Source: Choristoneura fumiferana (Eukaryota > Arthropoda > Insecta > Lepidoptera > Tortricidae). From it: DNA of 64,000 nucleotides. The stretch is from contig NC_133498.1 in assembly GCF_025370935.1 (NCBI RefSeq), forward strand, positions 9,539,617 to 9,603,616, given 5' to 3'. Under the pieces are notes generated by a model that was not told the origin of the DNA, did not search any database, and worked only from the letters and a program-made list of their open reading frames with translations. The position numbers were made by a program, and so were the translations under genes. This document shows, one piece after another, positions 30,853 to 42,768 of the stretch. Within the stretch, counting starts at the first letter, position 1. Every line of letters begins with the position of its first letter.

Positions 30853-31016
30853 GGCCATTGAGTTTCATCGTTATAATGAAATGAAAAATACACTTGTAAG
30901 TATTTTATCTGAATACATTTGAAAGAAAATTTGTATTGTGTTAGATTGTATTAATAAAACCGTTTTTTAGACAAGGAATGTTAAATAATTATATTTATTA
31001 CTACCTGTTGCCCGCG

Positions 31017-31080
31017 NNNNNNNNNNNNNNNNNNNNNNNNNNNNNNNNNNNNNNNNNNNNNNNNNNNNNNNNNNNNNNNN
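31017..31080. other. assembly gap of 64 N
   Basis: The gap falls inside a repeat-C copy: the left side is its start (ctgttgcccgcg) and the right side its middle (ttccttccccgggac). In copy 1 the same two points are 75 bases apart, so a gap of 64 is close to the missing part of one repeat-C. Confidence 0.95.
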
Positions 31081-31213
31081 TTCCTTCCCCGGGACTAAAG
31101 TAGCTTATACTGAATTTCATCTTAAATCGGTTTAGCTGTTTTGACGTGAAGAGGTAACAAACAAACAAACATTTTAACTTACAAACTTTCACATATATAA
31201 TTTTAGTAGGATT
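31081..31213 (+). repeat. repeat-C remainder at the start of copy 2
   Basis: Equivalent to 21812-21918; the first part lies in the N gap. Confidence 0.75.
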
Positions 31214-31888
31214 AAGAGTATATTGGTTTCAATAACACAGTATTGATGGTTTTTGTTTCATTCCATATTCTAAGCTAATGCCCTTACAACCAGGCTAAGC
31301 CAGTATTACAATACGACACTACACTCCAGTACAGTTCTACACTATTATATTTGGCACTAAACGTTCATAGTATAGCCCCAATTGAACTGCCGTCTACAGG
31401 ACTAACTGTTGTTTATGACTGAACGCCTATGGGCGGCGCTCGGTTATGTTATTGGTACTGCAATATCGACTTAGAGGCTCATTTCTCTAATATGTGACTG
31501 ATATGTTATATTAAAGATAGATTTAATGCTCGCCCCTGTTTACAAACAAACATTCTTTATAGAATACCACAAAACGGTACAGTAAATTAACTTACAAAGA
31601 TAAAATGCAGGGTTGAAAATAGACTGTATAATCAAAAAATAAACAAAATTTAAAGAGAGAGAGAGAGAGGATATAATTATGTGAACAATGCATCTTGAAT
31701 CTTGAAAGTTTAACTGCCTAATTGTCAACCCTGAATTTGTGTCATTTATTTATTAAGGATCACCTACAGATAAATACATCATACAAAAACAAAAAATACC
31801 AAGTAGAAGACATTTCAAGTAGATGTTTATCTTTATGATTATTGTTTGATTTCTGGTGTGAAGTAAAGAATATTGTATTGTATTTTAT

Positions 31889-32007
31889 TTAAGTATGTAT
31901 TTATCTATATATGTGTTTATCCGTTGCCTAGAAACCATAGTTCAATCAAGCTTTGCTTAGTTTGTGACTAGGTCAATTGGTGTCAATTGTCCCATGATAT
32001 TTAAAGT
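31889..32007 (+). mobile_element. SINE-A 3' fragment (copy 2)
   Basis: Partner of 22597-22723 with few differences. Confidence 0.7.
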
Positions 32008-33702
32008 TCCCGGTACTGGACGACGAAGTTGCACGCTGCTACAAATACCCATTATTACGTAAGTGGCTCTAAAGCAGTATGTACAAAGCTATTTTGACGC
32101 ACATTCCTGCCTTGATTAACTAGGTTTCCCGTGGGATTAGGGGGAACAAACGATTCAGAAATACCATGGGGGCTAGCGAATACCTCTTTTCTTTTTATGT
32201 TATTGAATGGGAAATAACAGCTATCATGAATCCATATACTTCATTTGAAGTGTAGTTTTGTAGCAAAAATTTTATTACCAAGGAACGAGCTCTTTTAAAA
32301 AAAAGTAATCATTGATCCAGAAGTTTCATAGATATGGGTTTCCGGAAACTAACGTGTTAATTAATTACAAATTTAATTAAGTCCCAGGTGTTAACAGCAA
32401 TAAGTGAAAACCGAGAAAGTAAATAAACAGTAAGAGTACAACTACCTACTACGGAAATACGTCTTTTCCTAAACGTCTTAATGTTGCGTTTTTTTACCCG
32501 GCTGGTCGAAAGAGGGTTATTACTAAGGTTAACGGTGCGCTAAACGTTAGCTTCTGGTTGACAGTAAATATTTCAACCCTATAATATTCTTTTAAGCTTC
32601 CAAAATTATAGTTGATTGAGTCATTTACAAATCATTACCAATCGCAAAGTACCCTGTAACCATTATCAGAGGGTGATAGGTCGTAAAAAAATAATAGTCA
32701 TTCGTAATACATTAGAAATTTATGACTGTTATGAACTGACTTGATTTTAAAATGAATTAACTACGCACTCTTTCTAAAAACCATGTAGCTTAGTGAAAAG
32801 TCTGGCATAAAATAACGAGTCATCGAATTCCTTTCATTTAACATTTCCTTTAATAAAAAGTATCAAGTACTTAGATTACTCAGCCATTATAAAGTACAAA
32901 TTAAATCCATTGTAAAAATGCGGAATATAAATTTTTAAATGACAAAATAACTGATAATTTGTTGAAATCATTTCCAAAACCAAAACACTGCGAATTCTCG
33001 GTTGGATCTGTACAACTATGCATTAGTATGCATGTTAAAAAAGTCAGGACTTACGAGAATAAATAGTTATGATGTTAATTTTCATTAAAAAACTAATCTA
33101 GACGCGGAAAACCCGATCAAAAGTAGCTTCCGAAAAATTCATTTGCAATTTATTATTCCGCAACTATAAATTAACTGTGCAAAATTTTCAGAAATGCGAG
33201 TAAAGTTATTTTTCTCAAAAATGACCGTAAAAGTTGACATTATTCTTTACATATCAGAAGGTGAGGTGCATAGTTTATGGTCAGCGAAAAATTAAAAAGT
33301 TAAAAAGATTGTCGAGCTAGCGCGCCTGCAATCAGTCACATTTTTTTTAAAGTTAAAAAGGCCATGGAAATGTTGGCACAAGTCGTATACAGCCAAGTCT
33401 AATGACCGGTATCAGATATTTTGTTGGAACTCCGGACTTTTTCTATTGGGTCTGAAATAGCTTGTGGTGTTTTCGGTGGAAAAATACACCTGCAGTTTAT
33501 TTTTAATGAAAAAAGGCGGGAAAGCATAAGAAAATATTGGAATAAAATCAAATACTTTATACCTTTATATTTTACTTTATACTTTAAATACTTTTGACTT
33601 TTGACTTTGACTTTGACTTTTAAATTTTATAATATATTTGAGAAAAAGTTTATTCTATTTCAGAATTATTCACCATTTTTGAGAAAAGCTTTATATTAGT
33701 CT

Positions 33703-33799
33703 CGGCTGGAATAGCAATTGCTGGCTTCGTATTAGTTAAACGGACTCGCAAGCTCGTCCGTTTAATACTCATACTCAGCCAGCAATTGCCTACTTCCAG
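33703..33799. mobile_element. hairpin element (copy 2)
   Basis: Partner of 24403-24500; the arms are conserved and the loop differs. Confidence 0.6.
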
Positions 33800-33906
33800 G
33801 CCACGACAATAATCTACTATTATTTATCTAGCAAACTCGCATAAGCTTATTTTCTATGATACTTTTGGATCTATGCTGTATACACATACGTATACGTCTT
33901 AAGCCC

Positions 33907-34023
33907 AGTTTAGTCCTACAACTAAAATCGTGCAAGTTGCTGTACATTGCGTACAGTTTGCAGTGGTCGATCCAGCGCCGCAATGTAATGCAACTTGCAT
34001 GATTTTACCTGCAGATCTAAACT
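33907..34023. mobile_element. MITE-T (copy 2)
   Basis: Partner of 24606-24723. Confidence 0.65.
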
Positions 34024-34423
34024 ATTCATTAAAGCGCCCTAAGTTCCTCAGAGCGAGGCAAACGCTTTACTTATTAAATCGGCATGCTACCACGCATGTT
34101 CCACGTTTTCCCTCAAAAAACAAGCTCAAGCGGGCGTGAACGCAAATGGACCCGAGTGATTTACGGACGGGACCCAGCCCGCGACTCAAATATACCGTTA
34201 ATCCACCTCTAATGGACCGAGGCCAGTCCACGGCTGTTCTGAGGGTAGTTCAGCCCTAATCGAATCCCGGGAAATGCGATTTGTTTAACACTTCGCATTC
34301 TTTTGCGGCGCTTTGGGAAAATTATTTTTTGGTAATTAAAATAGCAAAAACCCGGTTAAAACATTTTGAAAGTGGTCAGTATCCGTATTGCTACAACACT
34401 ACGGCTTCAATAAAAAAAAGTGG

Positions 34424-34665
34424 TAGCCTAGCTAGTGATTTGACCTATAGTCTCTCAAGCAGAGGATACTGTAAGTTTTCTGGAATTTATATCCAAAATT
34501 GGATTTGAAATTTACTATGAACTTTATGATCCAGACAAACATTTTTAAGAAATCTAGACATATCTGCAAAGAAATTTAAGGTGTGAGTGAAGTATAGTCC
34601 GTGTTTCTCATTCTGGGAAGAGGCCTAAGTTCTGCAGTGGGACGTATATAGGCAGAGATGATGAT
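34424..34665 (+). mobile_element. SINE-B, diverged copy (copy 2)
   Basis: Partner of 25123-25366. Confidence 0.7.
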
Positions 34666-35583
34666 ATATATACCATATGTAACTAGCAATGCGCTCTGGC
34701 ATTGCGCGGGTGTAGTTTTAGAAGCGAGGTCAAAATATTTTTCGCCTTTTTTTCCAAAGTTATTCACCTGAAAAAAAATGTGTGATTCCCCTTACCTAGT
34801 ACACCGCAGTACTGGAATCCGGAGTTTATAATTGGGTTTGTAGAGAGCGCTCTCATCATTCATCAAGCATTTACACATTATCAAATTCCGTGAATTTAGT
34901 GAATGACAAGTGTGTCTCAATCAACTGACAAGATTTCCAAACGTCCAATTAACAAACCAACACAAGGAAATCATTTAAGAGCGCTTATTGCTAAAGAAAC
35001 ATCGCACTGAAAAGAAAATTATTAACACCGAGATAAATTTTATATGGCCGTAATAAAAAATATTTACCGAGAAAATATGGGGGTCGTAACAATCCCTGGC
35101 TCTCATTACGGGTGCCGTTAATAATATTAGGCACTAAACAGCGACAGAAGGGGTCATAAGGGTCATTAATAAGGGTACAAAATGACCCCAGGAGCTATTA
35201 AGGGGTGTTATTGGTCTAAATCAGTTTTTAATTTTTCGCTCGTTCCGATGGATTGTGTCAATTTGGTGTGATTTGTGGGGGGTGGGGGTTTTAAACTTTG
35301 GTTGGTGCTTATGAAAAGTGGCCCAGTATAAGTGCAGTGTTACAGAGTATGCGTGTGAAGGGTTCAGACAGTCTTAGCTATGATATTTTTTTAAACTTGG
35401 GTGGTTAGGTGAATTATATAATTTGCCGTTTATTTTTTACTCTCCAAAAAACAGCTGGTAATTTATGTGGTATGTTGTGTAATACATTAATACCGACACT
35501 GGAAGGATTCATCGATGTAAAATCACAGAAAAAATATATTTGTTAACTTTATCATCTCCGGCTTACTCATGAAATGAAATGAA

Positions 35584-35672
35584 AATGTTTCCTCACATTT
35601 TCCTTGCGAAAGGCTAATGGTAAATTTCAAATGTAATTTTGTACGTAAATTCCGAAAAAACTAAGCTTTCAT
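35584..35672 (-). mobile_element. SINE-B body fragment (copy 2)
   Basis: Partner of 26284-26366. Just after it, copy 2 has a 22-base tandem repeat of the aagctttcatg segment that copy 1 lacks. Confidence 0.6.
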
Positions 35673-35742
35673 GTTCAACTAATTAAGCTTTCATGGTTTC
35701 GTATTTTTTATAATGAACTACTGAAGTTTGATTTGAGTTTGC

Positions 35743-36010
35743 AGGTGGTAGGACCTTGTGCAAGGTCCGCCCGGATTGCTACCACCATCTTGCTCGCTAA
35801 TCCTGCCGTGAAGCAGCAGTGCTTGCATTGTTGTGTTTCGGTGTGGAGAGTAAGACAGCCGGTGAAATTACTGGACTTGAGGTATCCCATCTTAGGCCTC
35901 TAGTTGGAAACGCATCTTGCAATCCCCTGGTATTGCAGGTGTCTATGGGCGGTGGTGATCTCTTACCATCAGGAGACCCACTTGCTCGTTTTCCATCCAG
36001 TCAAATAAAG
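35743..36010 (+). mobile_element. SINE-L (copy 2)
   Basis: Partner of 26417-26697, with several single-base losses that shift every frame. This shows the overlapping open frames are not under coding constraint. Confidence 0.7.
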
Positions 36011-36266
36011 GAAGGAGGTAAAGGAAGGATCAAAATCTCGCCAACAAGTATTATTGACCCTATTGGTCTATTTAACCAATTCCTCGTTTCACAAACCGTT
36101 TAACCGTAAAGTAGTGTTTACATACGTCAGTAGATATTAAGCGTCCATCAGTTTGCGGCGTCGACTAATAGATGGCAGCACCCTCGTCAAACGGTTCTCA
36201 TTAGTGAAATGATTGGCTTTCGCCTGTTTGCCGTTGAATAACAATAACGAATAGTATTTATTGAAC

Positions 36267-36423
36267 ACTAGCTGCTTCCGCGACTCCTTCCGCATAGAAT
36301 CCGTTTATCGCTATCCCGCGGGAACTATGCAACTTTTCGGAATAGAAACTATCCTATGTTTCCCCGTTATCTCATCTAAATCGGTTCAGCGGTTTAGACG
36401 TGAGAAGAGTAACAAATAGAATC
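36267..36423 (+). repeat. repeat-C (copy 2, internal)
   Basis: Partner of 26944-27112. Confidence 0.7.
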
Positions 36424-36544
36424 ACCTGCATTAATATTTGCCACAGCGGAGGGTGCAAAAATATCTAACTCGTTCTACCCGCCCTAGAAATAGAGTAATA
36501 TCAGATATTTATGCCAGCTTTGTATCCGGGCGCTATACCACGAA

Positions 36545-36660
36545 GTGCAAAACTCGAATGTTGTATGTTGCCGTCCCGCTGACGCTTATGTCATTTAATA
36601 CGCGAGTGAAAGGGACGGTGCGATGCGAACTTCGATTTGCGAGTTTCTTAGTAGCCCCTC
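36545..36660. mobile_element. MITE-K, diverged copy (copy 2)
   Basis: Partner of 27230-27345. Confidence 0.55.
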
Positions 36661-37346
36661 AGACCACAGAGCACTGACTGGAGTTGGCTTTGTGGCTTTA
36701 GCTATCTTAAATCATAGAATGAACAGCTGTAGTCCGTTCACTGCACCGGATTGAACTATATTGCTCAAATATTATTAAATATAGCACATTATACACAAAG
36801 ATTGATGATTTATTATTGATTATAACTAATATATCAGAGGACAACATTAAATAGCACGTAAGGTCAAGGACTTTAATTCATGAGCCACCTTGGAACCTTT
36901 TCAAATTAAAAGTCATTATGATTTGCCTTCTTTATTATTGCGGTTTCACTATGGCGTTTACGTACCAGCTTCCGGGGTTAGAAAAGAAGAGATGGCATTG
37001 GACAGGCTTTTGCTTATGCTACCATTATGGTTACCATGTAATGCATAGACCTATGCATTTTTTTTTTAACAGTCTGTTCACGATATTGTAACAATGTCTA
37101 AAACGTTAGCTAAGGAAGTAGCTAAGTTTATACCCTTATTGGATACAGTCGAACCAATAGAGCGTGCTTGAAAAATCTGCCATGAACGGCCAGCGGTTAT
37201 AAATTGCCGGCGAGTGTACGCGACGGCTGTGGTTTACGAATTAACAATGTTTGCCTTTTAGTGCTTTTTTATTTGGTTGTAATAAATCATTGGCCGGGGC
37301 CCTGTCTTTGGGACAATAGTGTAGTTATGCGGTGGTCATACCTATG

Positions 37347-37400
37347 CGGGAGGCTTATGTCCAACAGTGGATGCCTTACGGCTGTTATGATGATGATTAA
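37347..37400 (+). pseudogene. RTE-like LINE C-terminal tail (copy 2)
   Basis: Partner of 28024-28077; again EAYVQQW followed by a GAT tail. Confidence 0.6.
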
Positions 37401-38751
37401 TAATCAGGGATGTAACGGATGTGGTTTTATCGGAACCGAAAGTGGAACCAGATGTTTTCAAGTTAGTTTATCGGAACCAGAAACGGAATCGGAACTGCAA
37501 TGGCATTAGCATTTAAACAAAACTTTCAAGTTCTGTTTTGATCCAAAAAAACTTGTTATAAAAAAAAAAGTAATGTAGAAGACAACACGCAGTCTACATC
37601 CATTGCAGTTTGAGACTTCAATTTTCCGGCAGACGTATTCCTTAGTGATAATACTGATAATAGAAGTCGCTAAGGAGGTATTTTTCGAAAATTCCACGGG
37701 ATTGGTAGCAAGTCAATTTGAATAAAAAACTAGTTCTGTAATACATATTTGTTTGCCTAATATCAAAAATACCTACTTAATTTTCTGTGATACATTTCTT
37801 TAAGAAATTAAAAAGTGGATTAAAAAAATATTAGTGGAAAACGGGAACGAGTTGTATGAAAATAACATAAAACTATTCTTTGTTACAGATAAAGGATCAA
37901 AACCTGTCAAGATCAGCGATCAAGAAACCTATTATTCTGCATTTTACTTAGTTTCCAGTGCTCGTCATTGCATACACTTAGGATGCAGAATTAATAACCG
38001 CGCCATCTGCACCACGTTAACGGAACTACGAATCCTGCTCTGCCGTCATAACAAAAAAGGCAGTAATGTATTTTGATTTTTGTTAGGGTTTTATAATCTA
38101 AAAAGCCATGATTGGTATTAAATAAGCTAAAAAGAGGTTATGTGTCATTAGCATTAGTGTTAGTAACTATAAATTATTTTTATATGCATGTTTCATATAA
38201 TTACTATTTAAATTTTTGTTTAATGAAAATATATACTTACATAAAAACGTGATTTTTTATCTAAATTTTAATGTAATCAAAATTTTTATAAGTCAATTTA
38301 TGCAGGTATTTTAAATTATGAAAAGTTTTTGCCGTTTTTCTCGCAAGTTACTTTACCGCCTTTTTCGTTAGGACGGCAGTGCTACTCGCCGCGAGATGTC
38401 GCTTCAAGTTCAACTATCAGACCACAGATGGCGCTGTCACGAAGATTTAAGTATTGTGATGTGCCCTTGTCATTCTTCTTGCCCTGTGTTTTTGATACTA
38501 CTGGACGGAGAACTGATAAGGGCATGCCCTTTACTATAACGTCGTGTTCTGTGAAGAAATGAAGAAGATGGAGAGCGCTCTCATGGAGATTGTTTCCTTG
38601 TCAACTTTCTCTACGTACCATTTTTCTAAATTGTGTATTTTGTGTAGGTATAATACATACGAGTCGTATCAGATATTTATGCTTGGTTGTGTCCGATGTT
38701 GCTGCTGGTGACTGTACCATTCCATATTTGAGTGGACGAGAGGCTTGTAAT

Positions 38752-39086
38752 ACGGTATTTGACAACTCCGGATTTTGCCATGTCTTAATATATTATGAAA
38801 ATATAGATAAACAGATAGTGTTTAGCGAAGAGAAAATTTAAACCGGTTGAAAATTGGATTTATAGTGTTTTTTGAAAAATCTATATACCTGTCGCTTTCT
38901 CAAACGCTTTTCTCTATGCAGCAAGTATGGCGGTACTGGCGTGTGACGTCACATGCCAGTATGTCTTTCTCTGTCTAATCTTGAACTTTGTTATTTGTAA
39001 AGGTAGCTTAAACATTGTTTTTCTATTCGGTAACAGGCATTGTGTACTTTTAATTTATAAAACATATACAAAATAGTCAAATACCG
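38752..39086. mobile_element. MITE-U (copy 2)
   Basis: Partner of 29418-29768, with a short internal loss after tctgtctaatcttgaa. Confidence 0.75.
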
Positions 39087-39117
39087 AATTGTTGTTGTAA
39101 TTGTATTTTATTCTATT

Positions 39118-39469
39118 CTATAAGAGGCGTCAAATCACATTATTCAAAGCATACTGCCAGTCTTTCTACTCGTGCAGCCTGTGGGTTAGGTACACTAAGA
39201 AGGCATACAACGCCCTGCGTGTGCATTATAATAATGCATTCAGGTTGCTGTTGGGACTGCCCAGGTGGTGCAGTGCATCGCTGATGTTTGCAGAGGCTCG
39301 CACGGACGGTTTTCAAGCGCTCATGCGTAAGAAGATCGTCTCATTGCTGGGCAGACTCGGGAGGAGTACTAACAGCATCCTGTGTGTCATAGCTGATAGG
39401 TACGATTGCCCCATTCTGGCGTACTGGGTCGGTCAAATAAAGGCTGTTGCGCGATTTAGATTTAAGTAG
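39118..39469 (+). pseudogene. non-LTR reverse transcriptase C-terminus (copy 2, longer frame)
   Basis: Same as 29800-30149, but the frame stays open through RSTNSILCVIADRYDCPILA and YWVGQIKAVARFRFK to a stop at about 39469. Copy 2 therefore keeps the ancestral frame where copy 1 has a short loss. It is still only the C-terminal part of the element, with no reverse-transcriptase catalytic motif and no start of its own, so it is a remnant. Confidence 0.75.
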
Positions 39470-39916
39470 GCGATAAAATAACACTATTAAATATGGATGT
39501 AATAACGTCTGAAATAAAGTTTAATTATCAGAGGCGTCTTTACCTATAGTGCAGGGTGTGCGTTGTACACGGGCGCAGCGGTGTAAGGGGCGCCGGCCGC
39601 GGCACTTTGTACCTAATCCATTTTGACCGCGCGCTTCCTAGATGGCGCTAAAGTTATAATTGCACACGGGCGCTACATGGGCTAAAGACGCAGCTATTAA
39701 TTATATATTATATTATAAATATACTTATTAAAAAAAAATGCTAACGTATTTCATATTCAACTGTGTTTCGTTCGCTGTCGTTATTTTTTTTAATTAGCCG
39801 TTGCCATAAGATGAACAGAACCTTGTAGTTTTCTTTCCTTGTTTCTCTTACTATTGTGGTGTTCAGTTAAGAGTTATTGTTTGTCGATATGTTGTTAGTT
39901 AATAACCTAACCAGCA

Positions 39917-40152
39917 AAAAGTTGGAAAACTCCCGACTTTGCCACTTCAAAGTTCAATATGTCAAAAACGGCTGAACCGATCTTGATGAAATATGTCTAA
40001 GAACCATCGCTAGAAAACCTGCTTTCAATTGAAAAAAAAATCGCATTCAATCGGTTTACCCGTTTAAGGAGCTACGGTGCCACAGACAGACAGACAGACA
40101 CACAGCGGTCAACTTATAACGGCCCCTTTTTGCGTCGGGGATTAAAAAGGGC
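39917..40152 (+). repeat. repeat-D (copy 2)
   Basis: Partner of 30618-30852. It starts aaagttggaaaactcccgac, closer to the family consensus seen at 58325 than copy 1 is. Confidence 0.7.
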
Positions 40153-40303
40153 CATTGAGTTTCATCGTTATAATGAAATGAAAATACACTTGTAAGTATT
40201 TTATCTGAATACATTTGAAAGAAAATTTGTATTGTGTTAGATTGTATTAATAAAACCGTTTTTTAGACAAGGAATGTTAAATAATTATATTTATTACTAC
40301 CTG

Positions 40304-40465
40304 TTGCCCGCGACTCTGTCCACGTAGAAGTATGAAAAATAGTATACATCCTATTTATTCTTAGACCTACCGAATATATACACAAAAAAAAAACATAAAA
40401 ATCGGTCAAGCAGTTACGAAGGAGTTTGGTCACACGCATTTTTGACCCGAGAATTTTATATTAGA
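40304..40465 (+). repeat. repeat-C variant at the right end of the unit
   Basis: It begins ctgttgcccgcgactctgtc like repeat C but then diverges (cacgtagaagtatg, then aaaaatcggtcaagcagtta). It is the second of the two repeats that bracket the 9.2-kb unit. Confidence 0.6.
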
Positions 40466-40527
40466 TTATTTTCGCCTTACGCCTTACCAATGAAACTCAC
40501 ATGGCCTCTATTTTCTTTTAAACCCTA

Positions 40528-40680
40528 ACCCCCTTATTCATAAAACTTACCCTATGTTAACTAACAAATGCTTTGTCCCTTTCTAACAAATACAAATGTC
40601 GAAGTGACAGATAAGGACAAACGAATTTTAGCGGCATTTTAACTAAAATAGGCTTGATTGTCGTTTATGAATCAGGGGGT
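40528..40680. mobile_element. MITE-X with TA duplication
   Basis: The ends ACCCCCTTATTCATAAAAC and GTTTATGAATCAGGGGGT are inverted and flanked by TA (40526-40527 and 40681-40682), as expected of a Tc1/mariner-type insertion. The interior gtcgaagtgacagataagga is noncoding. Confidence 0.7.
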
Positions 40681-41101
40681 TAATCTTTATTGTGTGTGGA
40701 ATTCAGGTAGGTGCATATAACAGATATATTTGTTAACATAATTGTTTCACCAAACCCTATCTTTACAGACATACACATTGTGTTAACAAGACAAACATGA
40801 AGGTAATTTACGTACATAACAATTAAAACTATAGACTATTTTGGTTAGATAAAGAGTAGAAAAAGATGAAAATGGAAGTAAAAAACTTTTTCGATAAGAA
40901 AAACATCACGAACGATTGACTAGTTAAGCATGAAAGCATTTACAATATTAGTTAGGATGTGGATACTATAATATTGATATATTTATGTTAGTACTTTTTG
41001 TGTTTAAAACCTTACTACTACTACTACCTTGTGTTTTATGTATCATTTTTACTTGTTTTTACTATTAAAGGCAACGCAGCCAGCCTTATGGGCATCCTGT
41101 A

Positions 41102-41248
41102 CCCTTAGTGTAAGTTTTCGGTTACAAAATACGTCTCGATCGCGTTCGCGTTAGAATCTCAATTTGTATGGAAACACGAACATCGCAAACGTTCCGCTAG
41201 AGGCGCTGTGAACGCGATCGAGACGTATTTTTTTGTAAGAAAACTTAC
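41102..41248. mobile_element. MITE-G, copy 1
   Basis: The 5' arm cccttagtgtaagttttcgg, then ttacaaaatacgtctcgatc and gcgttcgcgtta, is matched inverted by aacgcgatcgagacgtattt and gaaaacttac. The second copy, inverted, is at 42509-42660. Confidence 0.75.
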
Positions 41249-41316
41249 CATTCGTAGCGATCTGGGTGATTGATATTTGTAAATATAGCTTTTTAGGCCT
41301 AGATTAAGTTAAAATA

Positions 41317-41470
41317 CCACAAACGGGAGTTATCACGCTAAAACACACGGATAATATTTAGCTCGACGTTTCAACCACTTAACACATTACAGTGGCCGTG
41401 GTCACGAGTGGTAGCGGTCGTCGAGGTAAATATTATCCTTGTGTTTTAGCGTGATAACTCCTGTTTGTGG
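41317..41470. mobile_element. 154-bp foldback element
   Basis: The arms ccacaaacgggagttatcac, gctaaaacacacgg and ccttgtgttttagcgtgata, actcctgtttgtgg are inverted over about 50 bases. They enclose acagtggccgtggtcacgag. Confidence 0.75.
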
Positions 41471-41849
41471 CCTTTGAGTGAAAATCACGAAAGTTTAAAA
41501 CATTACCTAGATTGTTAACTTTAGTTATACTTTTCTTAGCTTTTGTAATAAGTTATTTGTTAATTTTGTGATTACTGTGTGTAAATCAATTCTTTATTAG
41601 ATATGAAAAAAAAAGTAATTAAATGATATACAGACAAAATTCGTGTTTTATTTTAGAAAAATCGTAAGGTTCAATTGTTTAATGAACGAATATAATAAAA
41701 AAATGCTTATTTTCAAGCATATTTAACCGTCATTTGTATGTACGTGTGTGTATGGTTAGTATCTTGCTAGTCTATATTTGAGTGGTCGAAATAAAATGAA
41801 ACTGGCTCCGGTATTTTGAATAAGTAAGTTCCAAAAACTGAACCCACAA

Positions 41850-41906
41850 TAGTACATTGTGTCTTAAGGGCGGTAAATAAGGAATTACGAACGAGAGTCT
41901 ATTAGA
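41850..41906 (+). repeat. 57-bp repeat, inverted partner at 55339
   Basis: tagtacattgtgtcttaagg, gcggtaaataaggaattacg and aacgagag recur almost perfectly, inverted, at 55339-55397, 13.5 kb away. Confidence 0.6.
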
Positions 41907-42011
41907 AGCCCGAAGTCGAAGACTGAGGATAATTACTGTAAAACAAGGAATCTCGCGACACTACTAAACGTGATCATACTCTACGCATCGAGTAAACGTA
42001 CCCTCGCTTAC

Positions 42012-42416
42012 TGAGGGCTATCGCGTATGAATTCGCCGCTAGAGGCGCTAGTGTAGCGTGAGGTCTCCGAAATGTCAAATCTCATAGTTTTTGGGTGAGC
42101 TACGCGGGTTTATTTACAATTACAATAATTTTGTCAATATTTTGCAATACCTGAAATTAATTATGGCAATTATGCGTTATGGGGCAATAATGTCTGTGTT
42201 TTGAGACAGTTTTGTCTTTCGGAAACTTTTTTCCGAACAAAACGGGACTACGCAACACTGGTTGCTCGATATTTTTATGATACGGTTTTAAGGTGTATTA
42301 AATATGATTTTAATCTAAACTTTGTTTTCACGCCCGTAATAACAGACTGAAAGCCACACTTAAAAACCTCTCGCGACAGTGGCGCCATCTAGAAAGACAA
42401 AAAACGATAGCCCTCA
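42012..42416 (+). mobile_element. MITE-F, copy 4
   Basis: Same orientation as copy 1. The inner open frame is broken by small losses (for example aactttttt then ccgaacaaaa). Confidence 0.85.
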
Positions 42417-42418
42417 TT

Positions 42419-42500
42419 GCTAATCACATAAAACTAAAGATGCCGAATATTGGGCCAGTGACGGCCACTCGTATCTTTAAGTTATAGGCACAACAATGGC
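42419..42500 (-). pseudogene. fragment of the 48-49 kb reverse-transcriptase element
   Basis: aatcacataaaactaaagat, then attgggccagtgacggccac, parallels 49008-49055, just upstream (in the minus sense) of the YADD motif. It is too short to give a useful translation. Confidence 0.45.
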
Positions 42501-42508
42501 CAAGTTGG

Positions 42509-42660
42509 TGTAAGTTTTCGGTTACAAAATCTCAATTTGTATGGAAACGCGAACAGCGCCTCTACCGGAACGTATGCGATGTTCATGTTTCCATACAAAT
42601 TGAAATTTTAACGCGAACGCGATCGAGACGTATTTTGTAACCGAAAACTTACACTAAGGG
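42509..42660. mobile_element. MITE-G, copy 2 (one arm partly deleted)
   Basis: Inverted relative to 41102-41248. The left arm lacks the acgtctcgatcgcgttc block, while the right arm keeps it (acgcgaacgcgatcgagacg) and ends ttacactaaggg. Confidence 0.75.
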
Positions 42661-42768
42661 CACAGAATCGCGCTGGCTTTGCCAAATAGGTAGATGATAC
42701 TAACAACCTTAAGCCCACTAGGTAATATTTATGCTACTGTGCTATTCTCTAAGCGGTTCTCTGCCTTT

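Larger units (their letters stand above)
21722..31016 (+). repeat. 9.3-kb duplicated unit, copy 1
   Basis: This stretch matches 31081-40312 in the same order and orientation. It starts in a repeat-C copy (ctagctgttgcccgcgactc) and is cut by Ns just after the start of a second one (ttactacctgttgcccgcg). The copies differ by scattered substitutions, homopolymer changes and a few indels: about 10 bases present only in copy 1 near 22296, about 19 bases only in copy 2 near 33200, and a 22-base tandem duplication in copy 2 near 35670. It holds only transposon remnants and unassigned DNA. Confidence 0.95.
31081..40312 (+). repeat. 9.2-kb duplicated unit, copy 2
   Basis: Direct copy of 21722-31016. 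It ends in ttactacctgttgcccgcg and then runs on into sequence (actctgtccacgtagaagta) that copy 1 lacks because of the gap. Its reverse-transcriptase remnant is open over a longer stretch than in copy 1. Confidence 0.95.
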
